NCBI RefSeq assembly: GCF_024753145.1
Contig: NZ_JANUGU010000003.1
Span: 124,001-188,000 of the forward strand
DNA from: Massilia terrae
GTDB lineage: Bacteria > Pseudomonadota > Gammaproteobacteria > Burkholderiales > Burkholderiaceae_D
DNA length: 64,000 nt
Reading direction: 5' to 3'
Under the pieces are notes generated by a model. That model was not told the DNA's origin and did not search any database. It saw nothing but the letters and a program-made list of their open reading frames with translations. Below, in pieces: positions 19,300-29,711 of the stretch. Position 1 is the stretch's first letter. Every line of letters starts with the position of its first letter. The position numbers and the translations under genes are program-made.

Positions 19300-20199
19300 A
19301 TGGATAGAACCGATGGCATGCGCATCTTTGTGCGCGTGGCGGAGCTGGCGAGCTTCACGCAGGCGGCGGACAGCCTCGGCCTGTCGAAGGCCAGTGTGTC
19401 TTCCGCGATTCGCGAGCTGGAGGCGGGGTTGGGCGCGCGCCTGCTCCAGCGCACCACGCGCAAGGTGCAGATGACGCCGGACGGCTTGCTGTTCTACGAG
19501 CGCTGCCGCGACATGCTGGCCGAGCTGGATGAGCTGCAGGCCATGTTCCAGCAGGATGACGCGGCGCTGGCGGGCCGGCTGCGGGTCGACCTGCCGATCG
19601 GGGCGGCGCGCAATATCGTCATCCCGGCGCTGCCGGCCTTCCTGCGCGCGCATCCGCGCCTGCAACTGGAGCTGTCCAGCACCGACCGCCGGGTCGACGC
19701 GGTGCGCGAAGGTTTCGATTGCGTGCTGCGGGTCGGCACGCTGGAAAACTCGTCGCTGGTGGCGCGGCCGCTCGGGCATTTCGAGCTGGTCAATTGCGCC
19801 AGCCCCGACTATCTGGCGCGCCATGGCGTGCCGCACACGCCGGCGGACCTGCACGCGCACTGGCTGGTCGATTACGCGCCGGTGATGGCGGGCCGGCCGG
19901 CGCTGTTCGAATACGTGGAGGGTGGTGTGAGGCGGACCTGCGCGGCGCCGGCGGCGATCGCGGTCAACAACAGCGATGCCTACCAGGCCGCCTGTCTCGC
20001 CGGGCTGGGCATCATCCAGGCGCCGCGCGCGGGCATGGCCGACCAGCTGGCCGAGGGACGGCTGGTGCAGGTGCTGCCTGAGTTCCAGGCGCCGCCGATG
20101 CCGGTCACGCTGCTGTATCCGAGCCGCCGCCACCTGAGCAAGCGGGTGCGCCGCTTCATGGACTGGCTGGCCGATGTGATGCAGCCGCATCTATCCTGA
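19300..20199 (+). CDS. LysR-family transcriptional regulator
   Basis: A 299-residue regulator with an N-terminal winged helix-turn-helix (FVRVAELASFTQAADSLGLSKASVSSAIRELE, in part, about 9-42) and a two-lobe periplasmic-binding-protein-like effector domain (VDLPIGAARNIVIPALPAF; NNSDAYQAACLAGLGII). The N-terminus places it among the CrgA/DmlR-like regulators frequently paired with oxidoreductases. The effector is unknown. The ATG at 19300 gives the usual length; an ATG at 19318 is possible. The likely target is the divergent SDR gene. Confidence 0.92.
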   Translation: MDRTDGMRIFVRVAELASFTQAADSLGLSKASVSSAIRELEAGLGARLLQRTTRKVQMTPDGLLFYERCRDMLAELDELQAMFQQDDAALAGRLRVDLPIGAARNIVIPALPAFLRAHPRLQLELSSTDRRVDAVREGFDCVLRVGTLENSSLVARPLGHFELVNCASPDYLARHGVPHTPADLHAHWLVDYAPVMAGRPALFEYVEGGVRRTCAAPAAIAVNNSDAYQAACLAGLGIIQAPRAGMADQLAEGRLVQVLPEFQAPPMPVTLLYPSRRHLSKRVRRFMDWLADVMQPHLS

Positions 20200-20245
20200 G
20201 CCACCGGGCAATTACCAAGAACGAGGTGAAACACCGGACGAAAAA

Positions 20246-20273
20246 AAACCAGGCACACGGCCTGGTTTCTTTT
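20246..20273. terminator. Bidirectional terminator between lysR and rplQ
   Basis: The stem AAACCAGGC / GCCTGGTTT with an A run on the left and T-rich tail on the right can end both the plus-strand lysR transcript and the minus-strand ribosomal operon. Confidence 0.85.
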
Positions 20274-20287
20274 TAGATCGCTGCGAA

Positions 20288-20680
20288 TTACTCAGCGGTC
20301 GGGACTTCTTCTTCGCTGACTTCCGGACGGTCGAGCAGCTCGACGAATGCCATCGGGGCGTTGTCGCCGACGCGGAAACCCATCTTCAGGATGCGCAGGT
20401 AGCCGCCGTTACGCTGGGCGTAACGCGGGCCGATTTCGGCGAACAGCTTCTGCACGATTTCGCGGTCGCGCAGGCGCGAGAAGGCCAGGCGCTTGTTGGC
20501 CAGGGTGTCGTTCTTGCCCAGGGTGATGATCGGCTCGACGACGCGGCGCAGTTCCTTGGCTTTCGGAACGGTGGTCTTGATCGCTTCGTGACGCAGCAGC
20601 GAAACGGTCATGTTGCGCAGCATGGCCAGGCGGTGGGACGAAGTACGGTTCAGCTTGCGAAGGCCGTGACGGTGACGCAT
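20288..20680 (-). CDS. rplQ: 50S ribosomal protein L17
   Basis: A 130-residue L17, near the usual 127. The N-terminus [17 protein letters not shown] and the segment [21 protein letters not shown] are diagnostic. It lies near the polypeptide exit region of the 50S subunit. It is the last gene of the alpha operon, separated from rpoA by 208 nt containing two large hairpins, so its expression may differ from that of rpoA. Confidence 0.98.
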   Translation of the reverse strand: MRHRHGLRKLNRTSSHRLAMLRNMTVSLLRHEAIKTTVPKAKELRRVVEPIITLGKNDTLANKRLAFSRLRDREIVQKLFAEIGPRYAQRNGGYLRILKMGFRVGDNAPMAFVELLDRPEVSEEEVPTAE

Positions 20681-20816
20681 GGTATTTCCTTTCGAATGTT
20701 TTAATTCCAGTTCTTCGATCGATTATGCAATATTTCGCATAATCGCGGACCGGTTCAACGTTAAAGCTGGCCGGGCAGGATTGCACGGCCAGTTACTGCT
20801 TTTACCGCTTGTCCCT

Positions 20817-20886
20817 CCAAAAAGGCGCTGGCTTTGCCAGTCCTTTTTGGCTGGACCCAAGCGAAAGTAGGGTTGTACTTTCGCTT
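20817..20886 (-). repeat. Two tandem hairpins in the rpoA-rplQ gap
   Basis: On the minus strand, just after the rpoA stop, an 11-bp stem AAGCGAAAGTA/TACTTTCGCTT (20859-20886) is followed by a nested stem, CCAAAAAGG...CCTTTTTGG enclosing CTGGC...GCCAG (20817-20850). These could be an RNA-processing or partial-termination element, or a dispersed repeat. Confidence 0.7.
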
Positions 20887-20888
20887 GT

Positions 20889-21866
20889 TTATTTTTCCAA
20901 ACCAGCCGGCGGCCAGTTCTCGAGCTTCATACCCAAGGTCAGGCCACGCGAAGCGAGGACTTCCTTGATTTCGTTGAGCGACTTGCGGCCCAGGTTCGGG
21001 GTCTTCAGCAGCTCGTTTTCCGAACGCTGGATCAGGTCGCCGATGTAGTAGATGTTCTCGGCCTTCAGGCAGTTTGCCGAACGGACCGTGAGCTCCAGGT
21101 CGTCGACCGGACGCAGCAGGATCGGATCGACCAGCGGTGCGCGCGACGGGGCTTCCGCAGCGGCTTCCGTGCCTTCCAGCGCGGCGAACACGTTCAGCTG
21201 GTCAACCAGCACGCGGGCCGATTGGCGAATCGCTTCTTCCGGGGTGATGACGCCGTTGGTCTCGATGTTGATGATCAGCTTGTCCAGGTCGGTACGCTGC
21301 TCGACGCGAGCGGACTCGACTGCATAGGACACGCGGCGCACCGGCGAGAACGAAGCGTCCAGGATGATGCGGCCGATGGTCTTGTTGGTGTCTTCCGACA
21401 GGCGGCGCACGTTGCCCGGCACATAGCCGCGGCCCTTCTCGACCTTGATCTGCATGTCGAGCTTGCCACCGGCGGTCAGGTGGGCGATCACGTGATCCGG
21501 GTTGATCAGTTCCACGTCATGCGGCAGGTCGATGTCCGACGCCAGCACCGGGCCTTCGCCTTCCTTCTTGAGCGACAGGGTGACGGAGTCGCGGTTGTGG
21601 ACCTTGAACACCACGCCCTTCAGGTTCAGCAGCAGGTCGACCACGTCTTCCTGCACGCCGTCCAGCGACGAGTACTCGTGCACGACACCGGCGATGGTCA
21701 CTTCGGTCGGGGCGTAGCCCACCATCGACGACAGCAGCACGCGGCGCAGGGCGTTGCCGAGCGTGTGGCCGTAGCCGCGCTCGAACGGCTCCATCACGAC
21801 TTTGGCGTGGCCGGGAGCGATGGCTTCAACATCGATGATACGGGGCTTCAACAAACTATTTTGCAT
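20889..21866 (-). CDS. rpoA: RNA polymerase alpha subunit
   Basis: A 325-residue alpha subunit. The N-terminal assembly domain includes [21 protein letters not shown], a universally conserved stretch. After a short linker comes the C-terminal domain ([20 protein letters not shown] and [13 protein letters not shown]) that contacts UP-element DNA and activators. The length is close to the E. coli 329. It lies in the alpha operon after rpsD. Confidence 0.99.
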   Translation of the reverse strand: MQNSLLKPRIIDVEAIAPGHAKVVMEPFERGYGHTLGNALRRVLLSSMVGYAPTEVTIAGVVHEYSSLDGVQEDVVDLLLNLKGVVFKVHNRDSVTLSLKKEGEGPVLASDIDLPHDVELINPDHVIAHLTAGGKLDMQIKVEKGRGYVPGNVRRLSEDTNKTIGRIILDASFSPVRRVSYAVESARVEQRTDLDKLIINIETNGVITPEEAIRQSARVLVDQLNVFAALEGTEAAAEAPSRAPLVDPILLRPVDDLELTVRSANCLKAENIYYIGDLIQRSENELLKTPNLGRKSLNEIKEVLASRGLTLGMKLENWPPAGLEK

Positions 21867-22001
21867 GAAATGTCCTTTTCAATACCCTCGGCTCGTTACA
21901 CCGATAAGGCTGATGGCATTAATGTGAAAAGCCCGCCGCGAGGGCAGGCATTACTTCTGCCGCCGCCCCCGCGGACGGGAGCGGCGGTGTACAGCGATTT
22001 T

Positions 22002-22625
22002 TTAACGCGAGTACAGTTCGACGATCAGGGCTTCGTTGACGTCGGCAGCGATCTCGTTACGCTCCGGGAACGACTTGAAGGTGCCTTCCATCTTCTTGGC
22101 GTCGACCGAGACCCAGCTCGGGAAGCCAACCTGCTCGGCCAGCGACAGCGCCTCGACGATGCGGGTCTGCTTCTTGGCCTTTTCGCGGACGGCGACGACG
22201 TCACCGGTCTTGACCGCGTAGGAAGCGATGTTCACGACCTGGCCGTTCACGGTGAAGGCCTTGTGGCTGACCAGCTGGCGCGCTTCGGCGCGAGTCGAGC
22301 CGAAGCCCATGCGGTAGGCGACGTTGTCGAGACGCGCTTCCAGCAGCTTCAGCAGGGTCTCGCCGGTGTTGCCCTTGCGGCGCGATGCTTCTGCGAAGTA
22401 GCGGCGGAACTGACGCTCCAGCACGCCGTAGATGCGCTTGACTTTCTGCTTTTCGCGCAGCTGGTTGCCGTAGTCCGAAGTACGGGCGCCCGACTTGACG
22501 CCGTGCTGGCCCGGCTTGACGTCCAGTTTGCACTTGGAGTCGAGCGAGCGGCGTGCGCTCTTCAGGAACAGGTCGGTGCCTTCACGGCGAGCCAGCTTTG
22601 CTTTTGGTCCGATATAACGTGCCAC
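22002..22625 (-). CDS. rpsD: 30S ribosomal protein S4
   Basis: A 207-residue S4, a primary 16S rRNA binder and in many bacteria the translational repressor of the alpha operon. [20 protein letters not shown] and the S4 RNA-binding domain ([27 protein letters not shown], in part) identify it. There is no zinc-type CxxC cluster at the N-terminus, so it is the C-minus type. A gap of 248 nt separates it from rpsK upstream, unusually wide for this operon. Confidence 0.98.
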   Translation of the reverse strand: MARYIGPKAKLARREGTDLFLKSARRSLDSKCKLDVKPGQHGVKSGARTSDYGNQLREKQKVKRIYGVLERQFRRYFAEASRRKGNTGETLLKLLEARLDNVAYRMGFGSTRAEARQLVSHKAFTVNGQVVNIASYAVKTGDVVAVREKAKKQTRIVEALSLAEQVGFPSWVSVDAKKMEGTFKSFPERNEIAADVNEALIVELYSR

Positions 22626-22873
22626 GTTGATTACCTTTTAAAATGAAATGACGCCCCGGAAGACAGCCGAGCTGTACGACAGGCGCTAGTCCAGTTCTGC
22701 TTGAGACCGGACGGTGGCTAACAAAGTCCCCCACGGATGAACCGCAGGCGACAACAGCCGGGCAGTATATCCCATTTCGCAGGGCACTGCACCGGCAATC
22801 TCTCACAATTAACCGGCTTCGCGGGGAAACCGGGGTGCATCCACAAGCTGCCGGACGGGCCGGCCAGGCTTGC
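22626..22873 (-). promoter_or_regulatory. 248-nt gap between rpsK and rpsD, possible internal promoter or S4 control region
   Basis: No gene is visible. On the minus strand a TATACT -10-like hexamer occurs (rc of agtata near 22765), but the -35 region is poor. The position just upstream of the S4 gene would suit an internal promoter or regulatory leader. Confidence 0.35.
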
Positions 22874-23278
22874 TTAGATGCGGCGACGCTTCGGCGGACG
22901 GCAGCCGTTGTGCGGAACCGGGGTCACGTCCTGGATCTCGGTGATCTTGATGCCCAGGTTGTTCAGTGCGCGCACCGCCGACTCGCGGCCCGGGCCCGGG
23001 CCCTTGATCCGCACTTCCAGGTTCTTCACGCCCTGCTCTTGCGCCACCTTGCCGGCTGCTTCAGCAGCGACCTGTGCCGCGAACGGGGTCGATTTACGCG
23101 AGCCCTTGAAGCCAGCACCACCCGAGGTCGCCCACGACAGGGCATTGCCCTGGCGGTCGGTGATGGTGATGATGGTGTTGTTGAACGAAGCGTGGACGTG
23201 GGCGATGCCCTCAGCCACGTTCTTCTTGACTTTCTTGCGTACGCGAGCTGCTGCTGCGCTGCTTTGTTGCTTGGCCAT
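22874..23278 (-). CDS. rpsK: 30S ribosomal protein S11
   Basis: A 134-residue S11 of the platform. Identified by [20 protein letters not shown] and the very basic C-terminus ([17 protein letters not shown]). It lies 14 nt after rpsM. A short Lys/Ala-rich N-terminal extension is present, as in related bacteria. Confidence 0.98.
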   Translation of the reverse strand: MAKQQSSAAAARVRKKVKKNVAEGIAHVHASFNNTIITITDRQGNALSWATSGGAGFKGSRKSTPFAAQVAAEAAGKVAQEQGVKNLEVRIKGPGPGRESAVRALNNLGIKITEIQDVTPVPHNGCRPPKRRRI

Positions 23279-23292
23279 GTCAGGTTCCTAGA

Positions 23293-23658
23293 TTATTTCT
23301 TGAGGGCTTGTGCTGCCTTGCGCGGGCCCTTGCGGGTACGTGCGTTGGTACGGGTGCGCTGGCCACGAACCGGCAGGCCCTTGCGGTGACGCATGCCGCG
23401 GTAGCAACCCAGGTCCATCAGGCGCTTGATGTTCATCGACAGCTCACGGCGCAGGTCGCCTTCGACGACGAACTTGCCGATCTCGTCACGCAGCTTCTCG
23501 AGTTCGTTGTCGTCCAGGTCCTTGACCTTCTTGTTGGTCGGAACGCCAGCAGCGTCGCAGATCTTCTGCGAGCGCGGACGGCCGATGCCATAGATCTCGG
23601 TCAGGCCGATCACGGCGTGCTTGTGGTTGGGGATGTTGACCCCTGCAATACGTGCCAT
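23293..23658 (-). CDS. rpsM: 30S ribosomal protein S13
   Basis: A 121-residue S13, head protein contacting the P-site tRNA and the B1 intersubunit bridge. Starts [20 protein letters not shown] and ends in the basic tail that reaches tRNA ([16 protein letters not shown]). First gene of the alpha-operon block, 16 nt after rpmJ. Confidence 0.98.
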   Translation of the reverse strand: MARIAGVNIPNHKHAVIGLTEIYGIGRPRSQKICDAAGVPTNKKVKDLDDNELEKLRDEIGKFVVEGDLRRELSMNIKRLMDLGCYRGMRHRKGLPVRGQRTRTNARTRKGPRKAAQALKK

Positions 23659-23674
23659 TCGTTATTCCTCGAAA

Positions 23675-23788
23675 TTAACCTTGACGCTGCTTGTGACGCG
23701 GTTCCACGCAGATGACGCGGACCACACCCTTGCGCTTGATGATTTTGCAGTTACGGCAAATGCGCTTAACTGAAGCGTTAACTTTCAT
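23675..23788 (-). CDS. rpmJ: 50S ribosomal protein L36 (zinc-binding type)
   Basis: A 37-residue protein read directly from the sequence: [20 protein letters not shown] followed by [17 protein letters not shown]. The zinc ligands C11, C14, C27 and H32 are all present, so this is the C-plus form, usually the one made in zinc-replete cells. It lies between infA and rpsM, the usual place. Confidence 0.97.
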   Translation of the reverse strand: MKVNASVKRICRNCKIIKRKGVVRVICVEPRHKQRQG

Positions 23789-23822
23789 TTTGCACTCTCT
23801 TTCGGTTCGATTACTTAATGTC

Positions 23823-24041
23823 TTACTTGGTGCGGAACACAATGCGTGCGCGCGACAGGTCGTACGGCGTGAGTTCCACCGTTACCTTGTCGCCCGGGAG
23901 AATGCGAATGTAATTCATGCGCATTTTACCCGAGATATGTCCCAACACCACGTGGCCGTTTTCCAGCTTCACGCGAAACGTCGCGTTCGGGAGATTTTCG
24001 AGAATCTCCCCTTGCATTTGGATGACGTCGTCTTTTGCCAT
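23823..24041 (-). CDS. infA: Translation initiation factor IF-1
   Basis: A 72-residue S1/OB-fold protein starting [20 protein letters not shown] that binds the 30S A site. The length equals the E. coli protein. It lies between secY and rpmJ, as in many betaproteobacterial spc operons. Confidence 0.98.
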   Translation of the reverse strand: MAKDDVIQMQGEILENLPNATFRVKLENGHVVLGHISGKMRMNYIRILPGDKVTVELTPYDLSRARIVFRTK

Positions 24042-24058
24042 TCGTTCGCTTCCCCGCC

Positions 24059-25393
24059 CTAGCGGGTCGGAAGACCGCCCTTGAAGTTTGCCTTGCGCAG
24101 CAGCGATTCATATTGCTGCGACATCACGTAGTTCTGCACCTGGGCCATGAAGTCCATCGTCACCACCACGATAATCAGGAGCGACGTGCCGCCGAAGTAG
24201 AAAGGCACTTTCCACTGCGATTGCAGGAACTGCGGCAGCAGGCACACCAGCGTGATGTACACCGCGCCGGCCAGGGTCAGGCGCATCAGGATCTTGTCGA
24301 TGTAGCGCGCGGTCTGCTCGCCCGGACGGATGCCCGGCACGAACGCGCCGCTCTTCTTCAGGTTGTCCGCGGTTTCCCGGCTGTTGAACACCAGGGCCGT
24401 GTAGAAGAAGCAGAAGAACACGATGGCCACGGCGTACAGCAGCGCCTGGATCGGCTCGCCCGGGGCCAGCGACGCGGCCAGGTCCTTGAGGAACCGGATG
24501 AACGCGTTGTTGGTGTCCTTGCCGCGCGTGAACCAGTCGACGATGGTTGCCGGGAACAGGATGATCGACGAGGCGAAGATCGGCGGGATCACGCCGGCCA
24601 TGTTCAGCTTCAGGGGCAGGTGGCTCGACTGGCCACCGTACACCTTGTTGCCGACCTGGCGCTTGGCGTAGTTCACGAGGATCTTGCGCTGGCCACGTTC
24701 CACGAACACCACCGCATACGTCACCGCGGCCACCAGCGCCACGATGATGATCGCGGCGATGCTGCTGATCGAACCGTTCGACACCAGCGTGAACAAGCCA
24801 CTCAGTGCGTTCGGCAGACCGGCTGCGATACCGGCGAAGATGATGATCGAAATACCGTTGCCGAGGCCGCGTTCGGTGATCTGCTCGCCCAGCCACATCA
24901 GGAACATGGTACCGGTCAGGAGCGTCACCACGGTCACGAAGCGGAAGCCGAAGCCCGGGTTCAAGACCAGGCCCTGCTGCGCTTCGAGTGCGACCGCGAT
25001 GCCGAACGCCTGGAACAACGCCAGCGCCACCGTGAAATACCGGGTGTACTGGGTGATCTTGCGGCGGCCGGATTCGCCTTCCTTCTTCAGCGCTTCCATT
25101 TGCGGCGAGACGATCGACACCAGCTGCATGATGATCGAAGCCGAAATATAGGGCGTGATACCCAGCGCGAACACGGCGAAACGCGACATGGCGCCGCCCG
25201 AGAACATGTTGAACATGCCGAGCAGGCCACCCTCGTTCTGCTTGAACAGGGCAGCCAGCCTTGCCGGATCGATCCCGGGGACCGGGATGTGCGCTCCGAT
25301 GCGGTACACGACCAACGCGCCAAGCAAGAACCACAGCCGGTTCCAGGGGAAGCCGGCGGCGGCGCTTTTGCCAAGTTGTGTATTAGTCGCCAA
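24059..25393 (-). CDS. secY: SecY, channel subunit of the Sec translocon
   Basis: A 444-residue inner-membrane protein with ten hydrophobic segments that forms the protein-conducting channel with SecE and SecG. Typical motifs: [12 protein letters not shown] near the N-terminus, [14 protein letters not shown], and the cytoplasmic loop [16 protein letters not shown] before the C-terminal helices. It lies between rplO and infA in the spc operon. Confidence 0.98.
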   Translation of the reverse strand: MATNTQLGKSAAAGFPWNRLWFLLGALVVYRIGAHIPVPGIDPARLAALFKQNEGGLLGMFNMFSGGAMSRFAVFALGITPYISASIIMQLVSIVSPQMEALKKEGESGRRKITQYTRYFTVALALFQAFGIAVALEAQQGLVLNPGFGFRFVTVVTLLTGTMFLMWLGEQITERGLGNGISIIIFAGIAAGLPNALSGLFTLVSNGSISSIAAIIIVALVAAVTYAVVFVERGQRKILVNYAKRQVGNKVYGGQSSHLPLKLNMAGVIPPIFASSIILFPATIVDWFTRGKDTNNAFIRFLKDLAASLAPGEPIQALLYAVAIVFFCFFYTALVFNSRETADNLKKSGAFVPGIRPGEQTARYIDKILMRLTLAGAVYITLVCLLPQFLQSQWKVPFYFGGTSLLIIVVVTMDFMAQVQNYVMSQQYESLLRKANFKGGLPTR

Positions 25394-25422
25394 TTTTTGC
25401 TCCGATCAGGCAGCTGGCCGCA

Positions 25423-25854
25423 TTACGCGACCGAACCGCCCGCAGCTTCGATCGCCGCTTTCGCGCCCGCGGTCGCCTTGATGCCCTTCAGGTTCACCGC
25501 CTTGGTGATGTCGCCCGACAGGATCACGCGCACGTCACGTGCCAGCGTCGACAGCACGCCGGCCTGCTTCAGCACCAGGATGTCGACATCGCCGACGGCC
25601 AGGCCGTTCAGGTCCGACAGCCGCACTTCGGCCTTGAAGGTCGCGTTCAGCGACTTGAAGCCACGCTTCGGCAGGCGGCGCTGCAGCGGCATCTGGCCGC
25701 CTTCGAAACCGACCTTGTGGAAGCCGCCCGAACGCGACTTCTGGCCTTTGTGACCACGGCCGGCGGTCTTGCCCAGGCCGGAGCCGATGCCACGGCCGAC
25801 GCGGCGCTTGGCGTGCTTGGCGCCATCTGCCGGTTGAATGGTATTGAGTTCCAT
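25423..25854 (-). CDS. rplO: 50S ribosomal protein L15
   Basis: A 143-residue L15 with the Gly/Arg/Lys-rich N-terminal extension ([19 protein letters not shown]) that threads into 23S rRNA. The length matches E. coli (144). It lies 23 nt after rpmD. Confidence 0.98.
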   Translation of the reverse strand: MELNTIQPADGAKHAKRRVGRGIGSGLGKTAGRGHKGQKSRSGGFHKVGFEGGQMPLQRRLPKRGFKSLNATFKAEVRLSDLNGLAVGDVDILVLKQAGVLSTLARDVRVILSGDITKAVNLKGIKATAGAKAAIEAAGGSVA

Positions 25855-25877
25855 TGATTTCTCCTTATGCGCGCGGC

Positions 25878-26057
25878 TTAGTCGATTACCTTGACCAGGT
25901 AGGCGACCTTGTTGATCATGCCACGCACGGACGGGGTGTCCTGCAGCTCGGAAACCGAGTTCACGCGACGCAGGCCCAGACCACGCACGGTGGCGCGGTG
26001 GTCTTGGCGGGTGCCGATCAGGCCCTTGACCAGTTTGACTTTAACGGTGTTTGCCAT
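25878..26057 (-). CDS. rpmD: 50S ribosomal protein L30
   Basis: A 59-residue protein read from the sequence, beginning [20 protein letters not shown] and containing [13 protein letters not shown], the L30 signature, and ending VAYLVKVID. The length equals E. coli L30. It lies between rpsE and rplO. Confidence 0.97.
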   Translation of the reverse strand: MANTVKVKLVKGLIGTRQDHRATVRGLGLRRVNSVSELQDTPSVRGMINKVAYLVKVID

Positions 26058-26067
26058 GATGTTTTCC

Positions 26068-26586
26068 TTAGCCCAGGATCTCTTCGATCGATTTGCCGCG
26101 TTTGGCGGCGATCTCGGCCGGAGTGCTCATTTTCGCCAGGCCGTCGAGGGTGGCGCGCACCAGGTTGTACGGGTTCGACGAACCGGTCGACTTGGCGACC
26201 ACGTCGGTCACGCCCATCACTTCGAAGATCGCGCGCATTGCACCGCCCGCGATCACGCCGGTACCCGGCTTGGCCGGCGACATCAGGACGCGCGAGGCGC
26301 CGTGACGGCCGGTGACCGTGTGCTGCAGCGTGCCGTTCTTGAGCGACACCTTGATCATGTTGCGACGGGCTTCTTCCATTGCCTTCTGCACGCCGACCGG
26401 AACTTCCTTCGACTTGCCCTTGCCCATGCCGATGCGGCCATCGCCGTCACCGACAACGGTCAGTGCGGCGAAGCCCATGATGCGACCACCCTTGACCACT
26501 TTGGTCACGCGGTTGATCGCGATCATCTTTTCGCGCATGCCATCATCCGGCTTGTCGCTTGCCATTTTCGCTTGCATTTTTGCCAT
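26068..26586 (-). CDS. rpsE: 30S ribosomal protein S5
   Basis: A 172-residue S5 involved in decoding fidelity. The RNA-binding N-domain is seen in [20 protein letters not shown], and the C-domain in [19 protein letters not shown]. The N-terminus is a few residues longer than in E. coli (167). It lies 12 nt after rplR. Confidence 0.98.
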   Translation of the reverse strand: MAKMQAKMASDKPDDGMREKMIAINRVTKVVKGGRIMGFAALTVVGDGDGRIGMGKGKSKEVPVGVQKAMEEARRNMIKVSLKNGTLQHTVTGRHGASRVLMSPAKPGTGVIAGGAMRAIFEVMGVTDVVAKSTGSSNPYNLVRATLDGLAKMSTPAEIAAKRGKSIEEILG

Positions 26587-26598
26587 GACGATTCTTCC

Positions 26599-26961
26599 TT
26601 AGAACTTCAGACCGGCTTCACGGGCGGCTTCCGCCAGCGCCTTGACACGGCCGTGATAACGGAAACCGGAGCGGTCGAACGCAACTTCGGTGATTCCTGC
26701 TTTCAGTGCTTTTTCTGCGACGCGCTTGCCCACCAGGGCCGCGGCGGCAGCGTTGCCGCCGGCGCCCGACTGGCCTGCCAGCTGGGTGCGCACTTCGGCT
26801 TCCAGCGTCGAGGCCGACACCAGCACCTTCGCATCCGGGCTGATCAGGTTCGCATAGATGTGCAGGTTGGTGCGGTGCACCTGCAGGCGGTTCACGCCCA
26901 GCTGCGCAATCTTGATGCGGGTTTGGCGTCCACGACGCAGACGCGATTCTTTCTTGTCCAT
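26599..26961 (-). CDS. rplR: 50S ribosomal protein L18
   Basis: A 120-residue 5S rRNA-binding protein with [20 protein letters not shown] at the start and a C-terminus [20 protein letters not shown] typical of L18. It lies 12 nt after rplF. Confidence 0.98.
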   Translation of the reverse strand: MDKKESRLRRGRQTRIKIAQLGVNRLQVHRTNLHIYANLISPDAKVLVSASTLEAEVRTQLAGQSGAGGNAAAAALVGKRVAEKALKAGITEVAFDRSGFRYHGRVKALAEAAREAGLKF

Positions 26962-26973
26962 CGTCAGCTCCGA

Positions 26974-27507
26974 TTATTTCTTCTTGGTTTCTTTCAGCTT
27001 GACCACTTCGTCCGCATAGCGGACGCCCTTGCCCTTGTAGGGCTCCGGCGAGCGGTAAGCACGCACTTCAGCGGCGACCTGGCCGACCTTTTGACGGTCG
27101 ATCCCCTTGATCACGATCTCGGTCGGAGTCGGGGTCAGGGCGGTCACGCCTTCCGGCATTTCATGCAGCACCGGGTGCGAGAAGCCCAGCGCCAGGTTCA
27201 GCGCCTTGCCTTGGACGGCGGCCTTGTAGCCCACGCCGACCAGGGTCAGTTTCTTCTCGAAACCCTTGGTCACGCCGGTCACCATATTGTTGACCAGGGC
27301 GCGCAGGGTGCCCGACATCGCATTCGATTCGCGCGACTCGTCGACCACGTCGAACGTCAGCGAACCGTTGTTGTTTTCTACCTTGACCAGGCCGTTCAGC
27401 GGCTGGGTCAGCGAGCCCAGCGGGCCCTTGACCGTGATCGCTGCCGCGCTGATCGCCACTTCGGCGCCAGCCGGGACGGCGATTGGCATCTTAGCTACTC
27501 GAGACAT
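26974..27507 (-). CDS. rplF: 50S ribosomal protein L6
   Basis: A 177-residue L6 (same length as E. coli), with two related domains and the C-terminal signature [14 protein letters not shown] near the sarcin-ricin loop binding region. Start [12 protein letters not shown] is standard. Confidence 0.98.
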   Translation of the reverse strand: MSRVAKMPIAVPAGAEVAISAAAITVKGPLGSLTQPLNGLVKVENNNGSLTFDVVDESRESNAMSGTLRALVNNMVTGVTKGFEKKLTLVGVGYKAAVQGKALNLALGFSHPVLHEMPEGVTALTPTPTEIVIKGIDRQKVGQVAAEVRAYRSPEPYKGKGVRYADEVVKLKETKKK

Positions 27508-27518
27508 CGTCTAACTCC

Positions 27519-27914
27519 TTAAGCCACGTAGCACAGCACTTCGCCACCGACACCGGTTGCGCGTGCTTTGCGGTCGGTCATCACGCCCTGCGGGGTCGAG
27601 ACGATGGCAACGCCGAGGCCGTTCATGACCTGGGGGATGTCATCCTTGCCCTTGTAGATGCGCAGGCCCGGACGGGACACGCGCTCGAGGCGCTCGATCA
27701 CCGGACGGCCGGTGTAGTACTTCAGACCGATTTTCAGTTCCGACTTGCCCGACTCGCTGGTCACGGCGAAGTCCTCGATATAACCCTCGTCCTTCAGGAC
27801 ATTGGCAATCGCGACTTTCAGCTTCGACGACGGCATCGACACGGCGGTCTTCTGCACGCCTTGCGCGTTGCGGATACGGGTCAGCATATCGGCGATAGGA
27901 TCGCTCATACTCAT
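27519..27914 (-). CDS. rpsH: 30S ribosomal protein S8
   Basis: A 131-residue S8 ([19 protein letters not shown]-terminal [21 protein letters not shown]). In E. coli S8 is the translational repressor of the spc operon at the rplE region; whether this holds here cannot be seen. It lies 14 nt after rpsN. Confidence 0.98.
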   Translation of the reverse strand: MSMSDPIADMLTRIRNAQGVQKTAVSMPSSKLKVAIANVLKDEGYIEDFAVTSESGKSELKIGLKYYTGRPVIERLERVSRPGLRIYKGKDDIPQVMNGLGVAIVSTPQGVMTDRKARATGVGGEVLCYVA

Positions 27915-27928
27915 TGCTTGTTCTCCTA

Positions 27929-28234
27929 TTACCAGCTGGCTTTGGTCATGCCCGGGATCTCGCCACGCATGGCGAATTCACGGAGTTTGATACGGCCCAG
28001 ACCGAATTTACGGAAAGTGCCACGGGGACGGCCGGTGATCGCGCAGCGGTTGCGCTGGCGGGTCGGGTTGCTGTTACGCGGCAGCGCCTGCAGCTTCAGG
28101 CGGGCTTCGTAACGCTCTTCATCCGACTTGGTCTGGTCGTCGATGATCGCTTTCAGGGCGGCACGCTTTGCGGCGAATTTCTCCACCAGGTCTGCACGCT
28201 TCTGTTCGCGGTTAATCAGGGAAAGTTTTGCCAT
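27929..28234 (-). CDS. rpsN: 30S ribosomal protein S14 (zinc-independent type)
   Basis: A 101-residue S14 lacking the CxxC-x(n)-CxxC zinc motif of the short form, hence the C-minus type. C-terminal [19 protein letters not shown] is diagnostic. It lies 4 nt after rplE. Confidence 0.98.
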   Translation of the reverse strand: MAKLSLINREQKRADLVEKFAAKRAALKAIIDDQTKSDEERYEARLKLQALPRNSNPTRQRNRCAITGRPRGTFRKFGLGRIKLREFAMRGEIPGMTKASW

Positions 28235-28238
28235 GTTC

Positions 28239-28778
28239 TTAGTTCCGGAACGGGAATTTGAATGCGGCGAGCAGCGCTTTGGCTTCTTCGTCGGTCTTGG
28301 CGGTGGTGGTGATCGAGATGTTCAGGCCACGCAGCGCATCGATCTTGTCGTAATCGATTTCCGGGAAAATGATCTGCTCTTTCACGCCGATGTTGTAGTT
28401 GCCGCGGCCATCGAAGGAACGGCCGTTGACACCGCGGAAGTCACGCACGCGCGGCAGGGCCACGGTGATGAAGCGGTCCAGGAACTCGTACATGCGGTTG
28501 CCACGCAGGGTCACCATGGCGCCGATCGGGTAGCCTTCGCGGATCTTGAAACCGGCGATTGCCTTGCGGGCCTTGGTGGTGACCGGCTTCTGGCCGGCGA
28601 TCTTGGTCAGGTCGCCAGTAGCGTGCTCGATGATCTTCTTGTCCGCCACGGCTTCACCCAGACCCATGTTCAGGGTGATCTTGGTCAGGCGCGGCACTTC
28701 CATCACCGACTTGTAACCGAACTTCTCGGTCAGCTCGCCGACGACTTTGTCTTTATAGAGTTGTTGGAGACGGGCCAT
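28239..28778 (-). CDS. rplE: 50S ribosomal protein L5
   Basis: A 179-residue 5S rRNA-binding protein, the exact length of E. coli L5. It contains [18 protein letters not shown] and [20 protein letters not shown]. It lies 6 nt after rplX. Confidence 0.98.
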   Translation of the reverse strand: MARLQQLYKDKVVGELTEKFGYKSVMEVPRLTKITLNMGLGEAVADKKIIEHATGDLTKIAGQKPVTTKARKAIAGFKIREGYPIGAMVTLRGNRMYEFLDRFITVALPRVRDFRGVNGRSFDGRGNYNIGVKEQIIFPEIDYDKIDALRGLNISITTTAKTDEEAKALLAAFKFPFRN

Positions 28779-28784
28779 GTTGTA

Positions 28785-29099
28785 TTACCCTTTCACTGCT
28801 TCGCCGTTCGACTTGAAGACGCGAACCTTCTTGCCGTCGACAGTCTTGAAGCCCACGCGGTCGGCCTTGCCGCTCGCTGCATTGAACAGCGCGACGTTCG
28901 ACACGTGGATCGGCATGGTCTTGTCGACGATGCCACCAGTCACACCGGTCATCGGGTTCGGCTTGACGGCCTTCTTGGCCACGTTCACGCCTTCGACGAC
29001 CACGTGCTCGGCATCGACGCGGGCGGTCACGACACCGCGCTTGCCCTTGTCCTTGCCAGTCAGGACGACGACTTCGTCGTTTTTACGAATCTTATCCAT
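28785..29099 (-). CDS. rplX: 50S ribosomal protein L24
   Basis: A 104-residue assembly-initiator protein with the KOW motif near the N-terminus ([18 protein letters not shown]). The length equals E. coli. It lies 10 nt after rplN. Confidence 0.98.
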   Translation of the reverse strand: MDKIRKNDEVVVLTGKDKGKRGVVTARVDAEHVVVEGVNVAKKAVKPNPMTGVTGGIVDKTMPIHVSNVALFNAASGKADRVGFKTVDGKKVRVFKSNGEAVKG

Positions 29100-29109
29100 T
29101 GCGATCCTC

Positions 29110-29478
29110 TTACAGAACTTCCGGTGCCAGGGACACGATCTTCATGAACTTCTCGGTGCGCAGTTCGCGCGTCACCGGCCCGAAGATGCGGGTACCGATC
29201 GGCTCCAGCTTGGCGTTCAGCAGGACAGCGGCGTTGCCGTCGAACTTCACCAGGGAACCGTCCTGGCGGCGCACACCCTTGGCGGTACGCACAACCACGG
29301 CGTTGTAGATTTCACCTTTCTTGACGCGGCCGCGCGGGGCAGCCTGCTTTACGGTGACCTTGATCACGTCGCCAATGCTGGCATAACGGCGCTTGGAACC
29401 GCCCAACACCTTGATGCACAAGACTTCCTTGGCACCGGTGTTGTCGGCCACTTCGAGCCGGCTTTCAGTTTGAATCAT
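29110..29478 (-). CDS. rplN: 50S ribosomal protein L14
   Basis: A 122-residue L14 ([35 protein letters not shown]). It is the first gene of the spc block and is preceded by a 233-nt gap with two hairpins, marking the S10/spc operon border. Confidence 0.98.
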   Translation of the reverse strand: MIQTESRLEVADNTGAKEVLCIKVLGGSKRRYASIGDVIKVTVKQAAPRGRVKKGEIYNAVVVRTAKGVRRQDGSLVKFDGNAAVLLNAKLEPIGTRIFGPVTRELRTEKFMKIVSLAPEVL

Positions 29479-29510
29479 GATATTTTCTTTCCCAACTTAA
29501 GCCGAAGAAA

Positions 29511-29530
29511 CCCCACGAACACTCGTGGGC
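29511..29530 (-). terminator. Terminator-like hairpin in the leader of rplN
   Basis: The perfect 7-bp stem CCCACGA/TCGTGGG with a 4-nt loop is followed on the minus strand by GTTTCTTC. It lies 33 nt before the rplN start. It could end or attenuate S10-operon transcription before the spc genes; the T run is weak. Confidence 0.45.
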
Positions 29531-29656
29531 CTGCGGTCAGTCTTGGTCCCGCCGCCCGCCTCCATTGCAGAAGCGAACGTTTGGGTGATTGGACTTTCCA
29601 ATACTTCGTTGCAGGCCGCGGCGGACGCGGGGACCACTGCGGCAACACATGAACGA

Positions 29657-29685
29657 AGCCCGCTAGTATTACACATACCAGCGGG
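29657..29685 (-). terminator. Hairpin after rpsQ at the S10/spc operon border
   Basis: On the minus strand GCCCGCT-G-GTAT pairs with ATAC-T-AGCGGGC around a 5-nt loop (12-bp stem with one G-T pair). No T run follows. It is a possible RNase site or 3'-end stabiliser downstream of rpsQ. Confidence 0.45.
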
Positions 29686-29711
29686 CCCCGCAAGACTAAT
29701 TTGTCAGCGCT

